From assembly GCF_021869535.1 (NCBI RefSeq), contig NW_026262668.1, forward strand, positions 136,077,635-136,141,634: a DNA stretch of 64,000 nt, in the 5' to 3' direction. The notes beneath the pieces were generated by a model. It was given only the letters and a program-made list of their open reading frames with translations. It was not told where the DNA came from and made no database searches. The position numbers and the translations under genes are program-made. Numbering within the stretch: the stretch's first letter is position 1; every line of letters starts with the position of its first letter. Below are positions 1-14,992 of the stretch, piece after piece. The DNA is from Mytilus californianus (lineage: Eukaryota > Mollusca > Bivalvia > Mytilida > Mytilidae).

Positions 1-1600
1 TGGTTATCTTTTACCTTATGATAACCCTGTTCTATCAGCAGTTTGAGAGGAGTATTGACAGGATGTTGGTTATCTTTTACCTTATGGTAACCCTGTTCTA
101 TCAGGAGTTTGAGAGGAGATTTGACAGGATGTTGGTTATCTTTTACCTTATGGTAACCCTGTTCTATCAGGAGTTTGAGAGGAGTATTGACAGGAGGTTG
201 GTTATTACCTTTAGCTAACTCTGTTCTATCAGGAGTTTGAGAGGAGTATTGACAGGATGTTGGTTATCTTTTACCTTATGGTAACCCTGTTCTATCAGGA
301 GTTTGATAGGCGTATTGACAGGAGGTTGGTTATCTTTTACCTTATGGTAATCCTGTTCTATCAAGAGTTTGAGAGGAGTATTGTCAGGAGGTTTGTTATC
401 TTTTACCTTTTGGTAATCCTGTTCTATCAAGAGTTTGAGAGGAGTATTGACAGGATGTTGGTTATCTTTTACCTTATGGTAACCCTGTTCTATCAGGAGT
501 TTGATAGGCGTATTGACAGGAGGTTGGTTATCTTTTACCTTATGGTAATCCTGTTCTATCAAGAGTTTGAGAGGAGTATTGACAGGATGTTGGTTATCTT
601 TTACCTTATGGTAACCCTGTTCTATCAGGAGTTTGATAGGAGTATTGACAGGAGGTTGGTTATCTTTTACCTTATGGTAACCCTGTTCTATCATGAGTTT
701 GATAGGAGTATTGACAGGAGGTTGGTTATCTTTTACCTTATGGTAATCCTGTTCTATCAAGAGTTTGAGAGGAGTATTGACAGGAGGTTGGTTATCTTTT
801 ACCTTATGGTAACCCTGTTCTATCAGGAGTTTGAGAGGAGTATTGACAGGAGGTTGGTTATCTTTTAACTTATGATAACCCTATTCTATCAGAAGTTTGA
901 GAGGAGTATTGACAGGATGTTGGTTATCTTTTACCTTATGGTAACCCTGTTCTACCAAGAGTTTGAGAGGAGTATTTACAGGAGGTTGGTTATTACCTTA
1001 TGCTAACTCTGTTTTATCAGGAGTTTGAGAGGAGTATTGACAGGATGTTGGTTATCTTTTACCTTATGCTAACTCTGTTCTATAAGGAGTTTGAGAGGAG
1101 TATTGACAGGATGTTGGTTATCTTTTACCTTATGGTAACCCTGTTCTACCAAGAGTTTGAGAGGAGTATTGACAGGAGGTTGGTTATCTTTTACCTTATG
1201 GTAACCCTGTTCTATCAAGAGTTTGAGAGGAGTATTGACAGAATGTTGGTTATCTTTTACCTTATGATAACCCTGTTCTATCAGGAGTTTGAGAGGAGTA
1301 TTGACAGGATGTTGGTTATCTTTTACCTTATGGTAAACCTGTTCTATCAGGAGTTTAAGAGGAGTATTGACAGGATGTTGTTTATCTTTTACCTTCTGGT
1401 AACCCTGTTCTACCAGGAGTTTGAGAGGAGTATTGACAGGATGTTGGTTATCTTTTACCTTATGATAACCCTGTTCTATCAGGAGTTTGAGAGGAGTATT
1501 GACAGGAGGTTGGTTATCTTTTACCTTATGGTAACCCTGTTCTATCAGGAGTACTGTTTGAGAGGAGTATTGACAGGATGTTGTTTATCTTTTACCTTAT
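1..1600 (+). repeat. Higher-order block A, first copy
   Basis: This stretch matches 9107-10705 at a constant offset of 9,106 bp, sharing the same order of variant monomers, including a 'gttattacctttagctaac' short unit near 200, a 'ggagtattgtcaggagg' variant near 380 and a 71-bp unit near 1545. Only scattered substitutions are seen (for example gagagg against gatagg near 835). The match decays after about 1600. Confidence 0.85.
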
Positions 1601-2129
1601 GGTAACCCTGTTCTACCAAGAGTTTGAGAGGAGTATTGACAGGATGTTGGTTATCTTTTACCTTATGGTAACCCTGTTCTATCAGGAGTTTGAGAGGAGT
1701 ATTGACAGGAGGTTGGTTATCTTTTACCTGATGGTAACCCTGTTCTATCAGGAGTTTGAGAGGAGTATTGACAGGATGTTGGTTATCTTTTACCTTATGG
1801 TAACCCTGTTCTATCAGGAGTTTGATAGGAGTATTGACAGGAGGTTGGTTATCTTTTACCTTATGGTAATCCTGTTCTGTCAAGAGTTTGAGAGGAGTAT
1901 TGACAGGAGGTTGGTTATCTTTTACCTTATGGTAACCCTGTTCTATCAGGAGTTTGATAGGAGTATTGACAGGAGGTTGGTTAATTTTTTAATTTATGAT
2001 AACCCTGTTCTATCAGGAGTTTGAGAGGAGTATTGACAGGATGTTGGTTATCTTTTACCTTATGGTAACCCTGTTCTATCAAGAGTTTGAGAGGAGTATT
2101 GACAGGAGGTTGGTTATTACCTTATGCTA

Positions 2130-5100
2130 ACTCTGTTCTATCAGGAGTTTGAGAGGAGTATTGACAGGATGTTGGTTATCTTTTACCTTATGGTAACCCT
2201 GTTCTATCAAGAGTTTGAGAGGAGTATTGACAGGAGGTTGGTTATTACCTTATGCTAACTCTGTTCTATCAGGAGTTTGAGAGGAGTATTGACAGGATGT
2301 TGGTTATCTTTTACCTTATGGTAACCCTGTTCTATCAGGAGTTTGAGAGGAATATTGACAGGATGTTGGTTATCTTTTACCTTATGGTAACCCTGTTCTA
2401 TCAGGAGTTTGAGAGGAGTATTGACAGGAGGTTGGTTATCTTTTACCTTATGGTAACCCTGTTCTATCAGGAGTTTGAGAGGAGTATTGACAGGAGGTTG
2501 GTTATCTTTTAACTTATGGTAACCCTGTTCTATCAAGAGTTTGAGAGGAGTATTGACAGGAGGTTGGTTATTACCTTATGATAACCCTGTTCTATCAGGA
2601 GTTTGAAAGGAGTATTGACAGGAGGTTGGTTATCTTTTACCTTATGATAACCCTGTTCTACCAAGAGTTTGAGAGGAGTATTGACAGGATGTTGGTTATC
2701 TTTTACCTTATGGTTACCCTGTTCTATCAGGAGTATTGACAGGAGGTTGGTTATCTTTTAACTTATGGTAACCCTGTTCTACGAGGAGTTTGAGAGGAGT
2801 ATTGACAGGATGTTGGTTATCTTTTACCTTATGGTACTCCTGTTCTATCAAGAGTTTGAGAGGAGTATTAACAGGAGGTTGGTTATCTTTTACCTTATGG
2901 TAACCCTGTTCTACCAAGAGTTTGAGAGGAGTATTGACAGGATGTTGGTTATCTTTTACCTTATGGTAACCCTGTTCTATCAGGAGTTTGAGAGGAGTAT
3001 TGACAGGAGGTTGGTTATCTTTTACCTGATGGTAACCCTGTTCTATCAGGAGTTTGAGAGGAGTATTGACAGGAGGTTGGTTATCTTTTACCTTATGGTA
3101 ACCCTGTTCTATCAGGAGTTTGATAGGAGTATTGACAGGAGGTTGGTTATCTTTTACCTTATGGTAATCCTGTTCTGTCAAGAGTTTGAGAGGAGTATTG
3201 ACAGGAGGTTGGTTATCTTTTACCTTATGGTAACCCTGTTCTATCAGGAGTTTGATAGGAGTATTGACAGGAGGTTGGTTATTTTTTAATTTATGATAAC
3301 CCTGTTCTATCAGGAGTTTGAGAGGAGTATTGACAGGATGTTGGTTATCTTTTACCTTATGGTAACCCTGTTCTATCAAGAGTTTGAGAGGAGTATTGAC
3401 AGGAGGTTGGTTATTACCTTATGCTAACTCTGTTCTATCAGGAGTTTGAGAGGAGTATTGACAGGATGTTGGTTATCTTTTACCTTATGGTAACCCTGTT
3501 CTATCAGGAGTTTGAGAGGAATATTGACAGGATGTTGGTTATCTTTTACCTTATGGTAACCCTGTTCTATCAGGAGTTTGAGAGGAGTATTGACAGGAGG
3601 TTGGTTATCTTTTACCTTATGGTAACCCTGTTCTATCAGGAGTTTGAGAGGAGTATTGACAGGAGGTTGGTTATCTTTTACCTTATGATAACCCTGTTCT
3701 ATCAGGAGTTTGAGAGGAGTATTGACAGGAGGTTGGTTATCTTTTACCTTATGCTAACTCTGTTCTATCAGGAGTTATAGAGGAGTATTGACAGGATGTT
3801 GGTTATCTTTTACCTTATGGTAACCCTGTTCTATCAGGAGTTTGAGAGGAGTATTGACAGGAGGTTGGTTATCTTTTACCTGATGGTAACCCTGTTCCCT
3901 CAGGAGTTTGAGAGGAGTATTGACAGGATGTTGGTTATCTTTTACCTTATGGTAACCCTGTTCTACCAACAGTTTGAGAGGAGTATTGACAGGATGTTGG
4001 TTATCTTTTACCTTATGGTAACCCTGTTCTATCAGGAGTTTGAGAGGAGTATTGACAGGAGGTTGGTTATTACCTTATGCTAACTCTGTTCTATCAGGAG
4101 TTTGAGAGGAGTATTGACAGCATGTTGGTTATCTTTTACCTTCTGGTAACCCTGTTCTACCAAGAGTTTGAGAGGAGTATTGACAGGATGTTGGTTATCT
4201 TTTACCTTATGCTAACTCTGTTCTATCAGGAGTTTGAGAGGAGTATTGACAGGATGTTGGTTATTTTTTTACCTTATGGTAACCCTGTTCTATCAGGAGT
4301 TTGAGAGGAGTATTGACAGGATGTTGGTTATCTTTTACCTTATGGTAACTCTGTTCTATCAGGAGTTTGATAAGAGTATTGACAGGAGGTTGGTTATCTT
4401 TTACCTTATGGTAACCCTGTTCTATCAATAGTTTGAGAGGAGTATTGACAGGAGGTTGGTTATCTTTTACCTTATGGTAACTCTGTTCTATCAGGAGTTT
4501 GAGAGGAGTATTGACAGGAGGTTGGTTATTACCTTATGCTAACTCTGTTCTATCAGGAGTTTGAGAGGAGTATTGACAGGATGTTGGTTATCTTTTACCT
4601 AATGGTAACCCTGTTCTATCAGGAGTTTGATAGGCGTATTGACAGGAGGTTGGTTATCTTTTACCTTATGGTAATCCTGTTCTATCAAGAGTTTGAGAGG
4701 AGTATTGTCAGGAGGTTTGTTATCTTTTACCTTTTGGTAATCCTGTTCTATCAAGAGTTTGAGAGGAGTATTGACAGGATGTTGGTTATCTTTTACCTTA
4801 ATGTAACCCTGTTCTATCAGGAGTTTGATAGGCGTATTGACAGGAGGTTGGTTATCTTTTACCTTATGGTAATCCTGTTCTATCAAGAGTTTGAGAGGAG
4901 TATTGACAGGAGTTTGGTTATCTTTTACCTTATGGTAACCCTGTCCTATCAGGAGTTTGATAGGAGTATTGACAGGAGGTTGGTTATCTTTTACCTTATG
5001 GTAACCCTGTTCTATCAGGAGTTTGAGAGAAGTATTGACAGGATGTTGTTAATCTTTTACCTTCTGGTAACCCTGTTCTACCAGGAGTTTGAGAGGAGTA

Positions 5101-8100
5101 TTGACAGGATGTTGGTTATCTTTTACCTTATGATAACCCTGTTCTATCAGGAGTTTGAGAGGAGTATTGACAGGAGGTTGGTTATCTTTTACCTTATGGT
5201 AACCCTGTTCTATCAGGAGTACTGTTTGAGAGGAGTATTGACAGGATGTTGTTTATCTTTTACCTTGTGGTAACCCTGTTCTACTAGGAGTTTGAGAGGA
5301 GTATTGACAGGAGGTTGGTTATCTTTTACCTTATGGTTACCCTGTTCTATCAGGAGTATTGACAGGATGTTGGTTATCTTTTAAATTATGGTAACCCTGT
5401 TCTACGAGGAGTTTGAGAGGAGTATTGACAGGATGTTGGTTATCTTTTACCTTTTGGTAACCCTGTTCTACCAAGAGTTTGAGAGGAGTATTGACAGGAT
5501 GTCGGTTATCTTTTACCTTTTGGTAACCCTGTTCTATCAGGAGTTTGAGAGGAGTATTGACAGGATGTTGGTTATCTTTTACCTTATGGTAACCCTGTTC
5601 TATCAGGAGTTTGAGAGGAGTATTGACAGGAGGTTGGTTATCTTTTACCTTATGGTAACCCTGTTCTATCAGGAGTTTGAGAGGAGTATTGACAGGATGT
5701 TGGTTATCGTTTACCTTATGGTTACCCTGTTCTATAAGGAGTGTGATAGGAGTATTGACAGGAGGTTGGTTATCTTTTACCTTATGGTAACTCTGTGCTA
5801 TCAGGAGTTTGATAGGAGTATTGACAGGAGGTTGGTTATCTTTTACCTTATGGTAACCCTGTTCTATCAATAGTTTGAGAGGAGTATTGACAGGAGGTTG
5901 GTTATCTTTTACCTGATGGTAACCCTGTTCTTCCAGGAGTTTGAGAGGAGTATTGACAGGAGGTTGGGTATCTTTTACCTTATGGTAACCCTGTTCCATC
6001 AGGAGTTTGAGAGGAGTATTGACAGGATGTTGTTTATCTTTTACCTTTTGGTAACCCTGTTCTATCAGGAGTTTGAGAGGAGTATTGACAGGAGGTTGGT
6101 TATCTTTTACCCTATGGTTACCCTGTTCTATCAGGAGTATTGACAGGAGGTTGGTTATCTTTTAACTTATGGTAACCCTGTTCTACGAGGAGTTTGAGAG
6201 GAGTATTGACAGGATGTTGGTTATCTTTTACCTTATGGTAATCCTGTTCTATCAAGAGTTTGATAGGAGTATTGACAGGAGGTTGGTTATCTTTTACCTT
6301 ATGGTAACCCTGTTCTACCAAGAGTTTGAGAGGAGTATTGACAGGATGTTGGTTATCTTTTACCTTTTGGTAACCCTGTTCTATCAGGAGTTTGAGAGGA
6401 GTATTGACAGGATGTTGGTTATCTTTTACCTTATGGTAACCCTGTTCTATCAGGAGTTGGATAGGAGTATTGACAGGAGGTTGGTTATCTTTTACCTTAT
6501 GGTAACCCTGTTCTATCAGGAATTTGAGAGGAGTATTGACAGGATGTTGGTTATCTTTTACCTTATGGTAACCCTGTTCTATCAGGAGTTGGATAGGAGT
6601 ATTGACAGGAGGTTGGTTATCTTTTACCTTATGGTAATCCTGTTATATCAAGAGTTTGAGAGGAGTATTGACAGGATGTTGGTTATCTTTTACCTTATGG
6701 TAACCCTGTTCTATCAGGAGTTTGAGAGGAGTATTGACAGGAGGTTGGTTATCTTTTACCTTATGGTAACCCTGTTCTATCAGGAGTTTGAGAGGAGTAT
6801 TGACAGGATGTTGGTTATCTTTTACCTTATGGTAACCCTGTTCTATGAGGAGTGTGATAGGAGTATTGACAGAAGGTTGGTTATCTTTTACCATATGGTA
6901 ATCCTGTTCTATCAAGAGTTTGAGAGGAGTATTGACAGGAGGTTGGTTATCTTTTACCTTATGGTAACCCTGTTCTATCAGGAGTTTGATAGGAGTATTG
7001 ACAGGAGGTTGGTTATCTTTTACCTTATGATAACCCTGTTCTATCAGGAGTTTGAGAGGAGTATTGACAGGATGTTGGTTATCTTTTACCTTATGGTAAT
7101 CCTGTTCTATCAAGAGTTTGAGAGGAGTATTGACAGGAGGTTGGTTATTACCTTATGATAACCCTGTTCTATCAAGAGTTTGAGAGGAGTATTGACAGGA
7201 GATTGGTTATCTTTTACCTTATGGTAACCCTGTTCTATCAGGAATTTGAGAGGAGTATTGACAGGATGTTGGTTATCTTTTACCTTATGGTAACCCTGTT
7301 CTATCAGGAGTTGGATAGGAGTATTGACAGGAGGTTGGTTATCTTTTACCTTATGGTAATCCTGTTCTATCAAGAGTTTGAGAGGAGTATTGACAGGATG
7401 TTGGTTATCTTTTACCTTATGGTAACCCTGTTCTATCAGGAGTTTGAGAGGAGTATTGACAGGATGTTGGTTATCTTTTACCTTATGGTAACCCTGTTCT
7501 ATCAGGAGTTTGAGAGGAGTATTGACAGGATGTTGGTTATCTTTTACCTTATGGTAACCCTGTTCTATCAGGAGTGTGATAGGAGTATTGACAGGAGGTT
7601 AGTTATCTTTTACCATATGGTAATCCTGTTCTATCAAGAGTTTGAGAGGAGTATTGACAGGAGGTTGGTTATCTTTTACCTTATGGTAACCCTGTTCTAT
7701 CAGGAGTTTGATAGGAGTATTGACAGGAGGTTGGTTATCTTTTACCTTATGGTAACCCTGTTTTATCAGGAGTTTGAGAGGAGTATTGACATGATGTTGG
7801 TTATCTTTTACCTGATGGTAACCCTGTTCTTCCAGGAGTTTGAGAGGAGTATTGACAGGAGGTTGGGTATCTTTTACCTTATGGTAACCCTGTTCCATCA
7901 GGAGTTTGAGAGGAGTATTGACAGGATGTTGTTTATCTTTTACCTTATGGTAACCCTGTTCTATCAGGAGCTTGAGAGGAGTATTGACAGGAGGTTGGTT
8001 ATCTTTTACCTTATGGTTACCCTGTTCTATCAGGAGTATTGACAGGAGGTTGGTTATCTTTTAACTTATGGTAACCCTGTTCTACGAGGAGTTTGAGAGG

Positions 8101-8858
8101 AGTATTGACAGGATGTTGGTTATCTTTTACCTTATGGTAATCCTGTTCTATCAAGAGTTTGATAGGAGTATTGACAGGAGGTTGGTTATCTTTTACCTTA
8201 TGGTAACCCTGTTCTACCAAGAGTTTGAGAGGAGTATTGACAGGATGTTGGTTATCTTTTACCTTTTGGTAACCCTGTTCTATCAGGAGTTTGAGAGGAG
8301 TATTGACAGGATGTTGGTTATCTTTTACCTGATGGTAACCCTGTTCTATCAGGAGTTTGAGAGGAGTATTGACAGGAGGTTGGTTATCTTTTACCTTATG
8401 GTAACCCTGTTCTATCAGGAATTTGAGAGGAGTATTGACAGGATGTTGGTTATCTTTTACCTTATGGTAACCCTGTTTTATCAGGAGTTGGATAGGAGTA
8501 TTGACAGGAGGTTGATTATCTTTTACCTTATGGTAATCCTGTTATATCAAGAGTTTGAGAGGAGTATTGACAGGAGGTTGGTTATCTTTTACCTTATGGT
8601 AACCCTGTTCTATCAGGAGTTTGATAGGAGTATTGACAGGAGGTTGGTTATCTTTTAATTTATGATAACCCTGTTCTATCAGGAGTTTGAGAGGAGTATT
8701 GACAGGATGTTGGTTATCTTTTACCTTATGGTAACCCTGTTCTATCAGGAGTTTGAGAGGAGTATTGACAGGATGTTGGTTATCTTTTACCTGATGGTAA
8801 CCCTGTTCTATCAGGAGTTTGAGAGGAGTATTGACAGGATGTTGGTTATCTTTTACCT
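2130..8858 (+). repeat. Higher-order block B (6.7 kb), first copy
   Basis: This segment is nearly base-for-base the same as 37120-43848 at a constant offset of 34,990 bp. Landmarks inside, such as 55-bp units near 2735, 5360, 6140 and 8040, the 'ggagttatagagg' unit at 3772 and the 71-bp unit near 5220, all fall at the same relative places. A few substitutions separate the copies, for example 'gacagcatg' near 4118 against 'gacaggatg' near 39108. Sub-blocks of B also recur at other offsets: about 3.0 kb from near 5,900 lies again at offset 17,304, and parts of 2130-3650 at offset 10,139. Confidence 0.88.
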
Positions 8859-9106
8859 GATGCTAACTCTGTTCTATCAGGAGTTTGAGAGGAGTATTGA
8901 CAGGATGTTGGTTATCTTTTACCTTATGCTAACTCTGTTCTATCAGGAGTTTGAGAGGAGTATTGACAGGATGTTGGTTATCTTTTACCTGATGCTAACT
9001 CTGTTCTATCAGGAGTTTGAGAGGAGTATTGACAGGATGTTGGTTATCTTTTACCTGATGGTAACCCTGTTCTACCAAGATTTTGAGAGGAGTATTGACA
9101 GAATGT

Positions 9107-10705
9107 TGGTTATCTTTTACCTTATGATAACCCTGTTCTATCAGCAGTTTGAGAGGAGTATTGACAGGATGTTGGTTATCTTTTACCTTATGGTAACCCT
9201 GTTCTATCAGGAGTTTGAGAGGAGTATTGACAGGATGTTGGTTATCTTTTACCTTATGGTAACCCTGTTCTATCAGGAGTTTGAGAGGAGTATTGACAGG
9301 AGGTTGGTTATTACCTTTAGCTAACTCTGTTCTATCAGGAGTTTGAGAGGAGTATTGACAGGATGTTGGTTATCTTTTACCTTATGGTAACCCTGTTCTA
9401 TCAGGAGTTTGATAGGCGTATTGACAGGAGGTTGGTTATCTTTTACCTTATGGTAATCCTGTTCTATCAAGAGTTTGAGAGGAGTATTGTCAGGAGGTTT
9501 GTTATCTTTTACCTTTTGGTAATCCTGTTCTATCAAGAGTTTGAGAGGAGTATTGACAGGATGTTGGTTATCTTTTACCTTATGGTAACCCTGTTCTATC
9601 AGGAGTTTGATAGGCGTATTGACAGGAGGTTGGTTATCTTTTACCTTATGGTAATCCTGTTCTATCAAGAGTTTGAGAGGAGTATTGACAGGATGTTGGT
9701 TATCTTTTACCTTATGGTAACCCTGTTCTATCAGGAGTTTGATAGGAGTATTGACAGGAGGTTGGTTATCTTTTACCTTATGGTAACCCTGTTCTATCAT
9801 GAGTTTGATAGGAGTATTGACAGGAGGTTGGTTATCTTTTACCTTATGGTAATCCTGTTCTATCAAGAGTTTGAGAGGAGTATTGACAGGAGGTTGGTTA
9901 TCTTTTACCTTATGGTAACCCTGTTCTATCAGGAGTTTGATAGGAGTATTGACAGGAGGTTGGTTATCTTTTAACTTATGATAACCCTATTCTATCAGAA
10001 GTTTGAGAGGAGTATTGACAGGATGTTGGTTATCTTTTACCTTATGGTAACCCTGTTCTACCAAGAGTTTGAGAGGAGTATTTACAGGAGGTTGGTTATT
10101 ACCTTATGCTAACTCTGTTTTATCAGGAGTTTGAGAGGAGTATTGACAGGATGTTGGTTATCTTTTACCTTATGCTAACTCTGTTCTATAAGGAGTTTGA
10201 GAGGAGTATTGACAGGATGTTGGTTATCTTTTACCTTATGGTAACCCTGTTCTACCAAGAGTTTGAGAGGAGTATTGACAGGAGGTTGGTTATCTTTTAC
10301 CTTATGGTAACCCTGTTCTATCAAGAGTTTGAGAGGAGTATTGACAGAATGTTGGTTATCTTTTACCTTATGATAACCCTGTTCTATCAGGAGTTTGAGA
10401 GGAGTATTGACAGGATGTTGGTTATCTTTTACCTTATGGTAAACCTGTTCTATCAGGAGTTTAAGAGGAGTATTGACAGGATGTTGTTTATCTTTTACCT
10501 TCTGGTAACCCTGTTCTACCAGGAGTTTGAGAGGAGTATTGACAGGATGTTGGTTATCTTTTACCTTATGATAACCCTGTTCTATCAGGAGTTTGAGAGG
10601 AGTATTGACAGGAGGTTGGTTATCTTTTACCTTATGGTAACCCTGTTCTATCAGGAGTACTGTTTGAGAGGAGTATTGACAGGATGTTGTTTATCTTTTA
10701 CCTTG
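9107..10705 (+). repeat. Higher-order block A, second copy
   Basis: Second copy of the block at 1-1600, in the same orientation. The copies part where the first reads 'ccttatggtaac' and this one reads 'ccttgtggtaac' followed by 'accaggcg'. Confidence 0.85.
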
Positions 10706-13700
10706 TGGTAACCCTGTTCTACCAGGCGTTTGAGAGGAGTATTGACAGGAGGTTGGTTATCTTTTACCTTATGGTTACCCTGTTCGATCAGGAGTATTGA
10801 CAGGAGGTTGGTTATCTTTTAACTTATGGTAACCCTGTTCTACGAGGAGTTTGAGAGGAGTATTGACAGGATGTTGGTTATCTTTTAACTTTTGGTAACC
10901 CTGTTCTACCAAGAGTTTGAGAGGAGTATTGACAGGATGTTGGTTATCTTTTACCTTTTGGTAACCCTGTTCTATCAGGTGTTTGAGAGGAGTATTTACA
11001 GGATGTTGGTTATCTTTTACCTTATTGTAATCCTGTTCTATCAGGAGTTTGAGAGGAGTATTGACAGGAGGTTGGTTATCTTTTACCTTATGGTAACCCT
11101 GTTCTATCAGGAGTTTGAGAGGAGTATTGACAGGATGTTGGTTATCTTTTACCTTATGGTAACCCTGTTCTATGAGGAGTTTGATAGGAGTATTGACAGG
11201 AGGTTGGTTATCTTTTACCATATGGTAATCCTGTTCTATCAAGAGTTTGAGAGGAGTATTGACAGGAGGTTGGTTATCTTTTACCTTATGGTAACCCTGT
11301 TCTATCAGGAGTTTGATAGGAGTATTGACAGGAGGTTGGTTATCTTTTAATTTATGATAACCCTGTTCTATCAGGAGTTTGAGAGGAGTATTGACAGGAT
11401 GTTGGTTATCTTTTAACTTATGGTAACCCTGTTCTATCAAGAGTTTGAGAGGAGTATTGACAGGAGGTTGGTTATTACCTTATGATAACCCTGTTCTATC
11501 AGGAGTTTGAAAGGAGTATTGACAGGAGGTTGGTTATCTTTTACCTTATGATAACCCTGTTCTACCAAGAGTTTGAGAGGAGTATTGACAGGATGTTGGT
11601 TATCTTTTACCTTATGGTTACCCTGTTCTATCAGGAGTATTGACAGGAGGTTGGTTATCTTTTAACTTATGGTAACCCTGTTCTACGAGGAGTTTGAGAG
11701 GAGTATTGACAGGATGTTGGTTATCTTTTACCTTATGGTACTCCTGTTCTATCAAGAGTTTGAGAGGAGTATTAACAGGAGGTTGGTTATCTTTTACCTT
11801 ATGGTAACCCTGTTCTACCAAGAGTTTGAGAGGAGTATTGACAGGACGTTGGTTATCTTTTACCTTATGGTAACCCTGTTCTATCAGGAGTTTGAGAGGA
11901 GTATTGACAGGAGGTTGGTTATCTTTTACCTGATGGTAACCCTGTTCTATCAGGAGTTTGAGAGGAGTATTGACAGGATGTTGGTTATCTTTTACCTTAT
12001 GGTAACCCTGTTCTATCAGGAGTTTGATAGGAGTATTGACAGGAGGTTGGTTATCTTTTACCTTATGGTAATCCTGTTCTGTCAAGAGTTTGAGAGGAGT
12101 ATTGACAGGAGGTTGGTTATCTTTTACCTTATGGTAACCCTGTTCTATCAGGAGTTTGAGAGGAGTATTGACAGGATGTTGGTTATCTTTTACCTTATGG
12201 TAACCCTGTTCTATCAGGAGTTTGATAGGAGTATTGACAGGAGGTTGGTTATTTTTTAATTTATGATAACCCTGTTCTATCAGGAGTTTGAGAGGAGTAT
12301 TGACAGGATGTTGGTTATCTTTTACCTTATGGTAACCCTGTTCTATCAAGAGTTTGAGAGGAGTATTGACAGGAGGTTGGTTATTACCTTATGCTAACTC
12401 TGTTCTATCAGGAGTTTGAGAGGAGTATTGACAGGATGTTGGTTATCTTTTACCTTATGGTAACCCTGTTCTATCAGGAGTTTGAGAGGAATATTGACAG
12501 GATGTTGGTTATCTTTTACCTTATGGTAACCCTGTTCTATCAGGAGTTTGAGAGGAGTATTGACAGGAGGTTGGTTATCTTTTACCTTATGGTAACCCTG
12601 TTCTATCAGGAGTTTGAGAGGAGTATTGACAGGAGGTTGGTTATCTTTTAACTTATGGTAACCCTGTTCTATCAAGAGTTTGAGAGGAGTATTGACAGGA
12701 GGTTGGTTATTACCTTATGATAACCCTGTTCTATCAGGAGTTTGAAAGGAGTATTGACAGGAGGTTGGTTATCTTTTACCTTATGATAACCCTGTTCTAC
12801 CAAGAGTTTGAGAGGAGTATTGACAGGATGTTGGTTATCTTTTACCTTATGGTTACCCTGTTCTATCAGGAGTATTGACAGGAGGTTGGTTATCTTTTAA
12901 CTTATGGTAACCCTGTTCTACGAGGAGTTTGAGAGGAGTATTGACAGGATGTTGGTTATCTTTTACCTTATGGTACTCCTGTTCTATCAAGAGTTTGAGA
13001 GGAGTATTAACAGGAGGTTGGTTATCTTTTACCTTATGGTAACCCTGTTCTACCAAGAGTTTGAGAGGAGTATTGACAGGATGTTGGTTATCTTTTACCT
13101 TATGGTAACCCTGTTCTATCAGGAGTTTGAGAGGAGTATTGACAGGAGGTTGGTTATCTTTTACCTGATGGTAACCCTGTTCTATCAGGAGTTTGAGAGG
13201 AGTATTGACAGGAGGTTGGTTATCTTTTACCTTATGGTAACCCTGTTCTATCAGGAGTTTGATAGGAGTATTGACAGGAGGTTGGTTATCTTTTACCTTA
13301 TGGTAATCCTGTTCTGTCAAGAGTTTGAGAGGAGTATTGACAGGAGGTTGGTTATCTTTTACCTTATGGTAACCCTGTTCTATCAGGAGTTTGATAGGAG
13401 TATTGACAGGAGGTTGGTTATTTTTTAATTTATGATAACCCTGTTCTATCAGGAGTTTGAGAGGAGTATTGACAGGATGTTGGTTATCTTTTACCTTATG
13501 GTAACCCTGTTCTATCAAGAGTTTGAGAGGAGTATTGACAGGAGGTTGGTTATTACCTTATGCTAACTCTGTTCTATCAGGAGTTTGAGAGGAGTATTGA
13601 CAGGATGTTGGTTATCTTTTACCTTATGGTAACCCTGTTCTATCAGGAGTTTGAGAGGAATATTGACAGGATGTTGGTTATCTTTTACCTTATGGTAACC

Positions 13701-14992
13701 CTGTTCTATCAGGAGTTTGATAGGAGTATTGACAGGAGGTTGGTTATCTTTTACCTTATGGTAATCCTGTTCTGTCAAGAGTTTGAGAGGAGTATTGACA
13801 GGAGGTTGGTTATCTTTTACCTTATGGTAACCCTGTTCTATCAGGAGTTTGAGAGGAGTATTGACAGGATGTTGGTTATCTTTTACCTTATGGTAACCCT
13901 GTTCTATCAGGAGTTTGATAGGAGTATTGACAGGAGGTTGGTTATTTTTTAATTTATGATAACCCTGTTCTATCAGGAGTTTGAGAGGAGTATTGACAGG
14001 ATGTTGGTTATCTTTTACCTTATGGTAACCCTGTTCTATCAAGAGTTTGAGAGGAGTATTGACAGGAGGTTGGTTATTACCTTATGCTAACTCTGTTCTA
14101 TCAGGAGTTTGAGAGGAGTATTGACAGGATGTTGGTTATCTTTTACCTTATGGTAACCCTGTTCTATCAGGAGTTTGAGAGGAATATTGACAGGATGTTG
14201 GTTATCTTTTACCTTATGGTAACCCTGTTCTATCAGGAGTTTGAGAGGAGTATTGACAGGAGGTTGGTTATCTTTTACCTTATGGTAACCCTGTTCTATC
14301 AGGAGTTTGAGAGGAGTATTGACAGGAGGTTGGTTATCTTTTAACTTATGGTAACCCTGTTCTATCAAGAGTTTGAGAGGAGTATTGACAGGAGGTTGGT
14401 TATTACCTTATGATAACCCTGTTCTATCAGGAGTTTGAAAGGAGTATTGACAGGAGGTTGGTTATCTTTTACCTTATGATAACCCTGTTCTACCAAGAGT
14501 TTGAGAGGAGTATTGACAGGATGTTGGTTATCTTTTACCTGATGGTTACCCTGTTCTATCAGGAGTATTGACAGGAGGTTGGTTATCTTTTACCTTATGG
14601 TAACCCTGTTCTACCAAGAGTTTGAGAGGAGTATTGACAGGATGTTGGTTATCTTTTACCTTATGGTAACCCTGTTCTATCAGGAGTTTGAGAGGAGTAT
14701 TGACAGGAGGTTGGTTATCTTTTACCTGATGGTAACCCTGTTCTATCAGGAGTTTGAGAGGAGTATTGACAGGAGGTTGGTTATCTTTTACCTTATGGTA
14801 ACCCTGTTCTATCAGGAGTTTGATAGGAGTATTGACAGGAGGTTGGTTATCTTTTACCTTATGGTAATCCTGTTCTGTCAAGAGTTTGAGAGGAGTATTG
14901 ACAGGAGGTTGGTTATCTTTTACCTTATGGTAACCCTGTTCTATCAGGAGTTTGATAGGAGTATTGACAGGAGGTTGGTTATTTTTTAATTT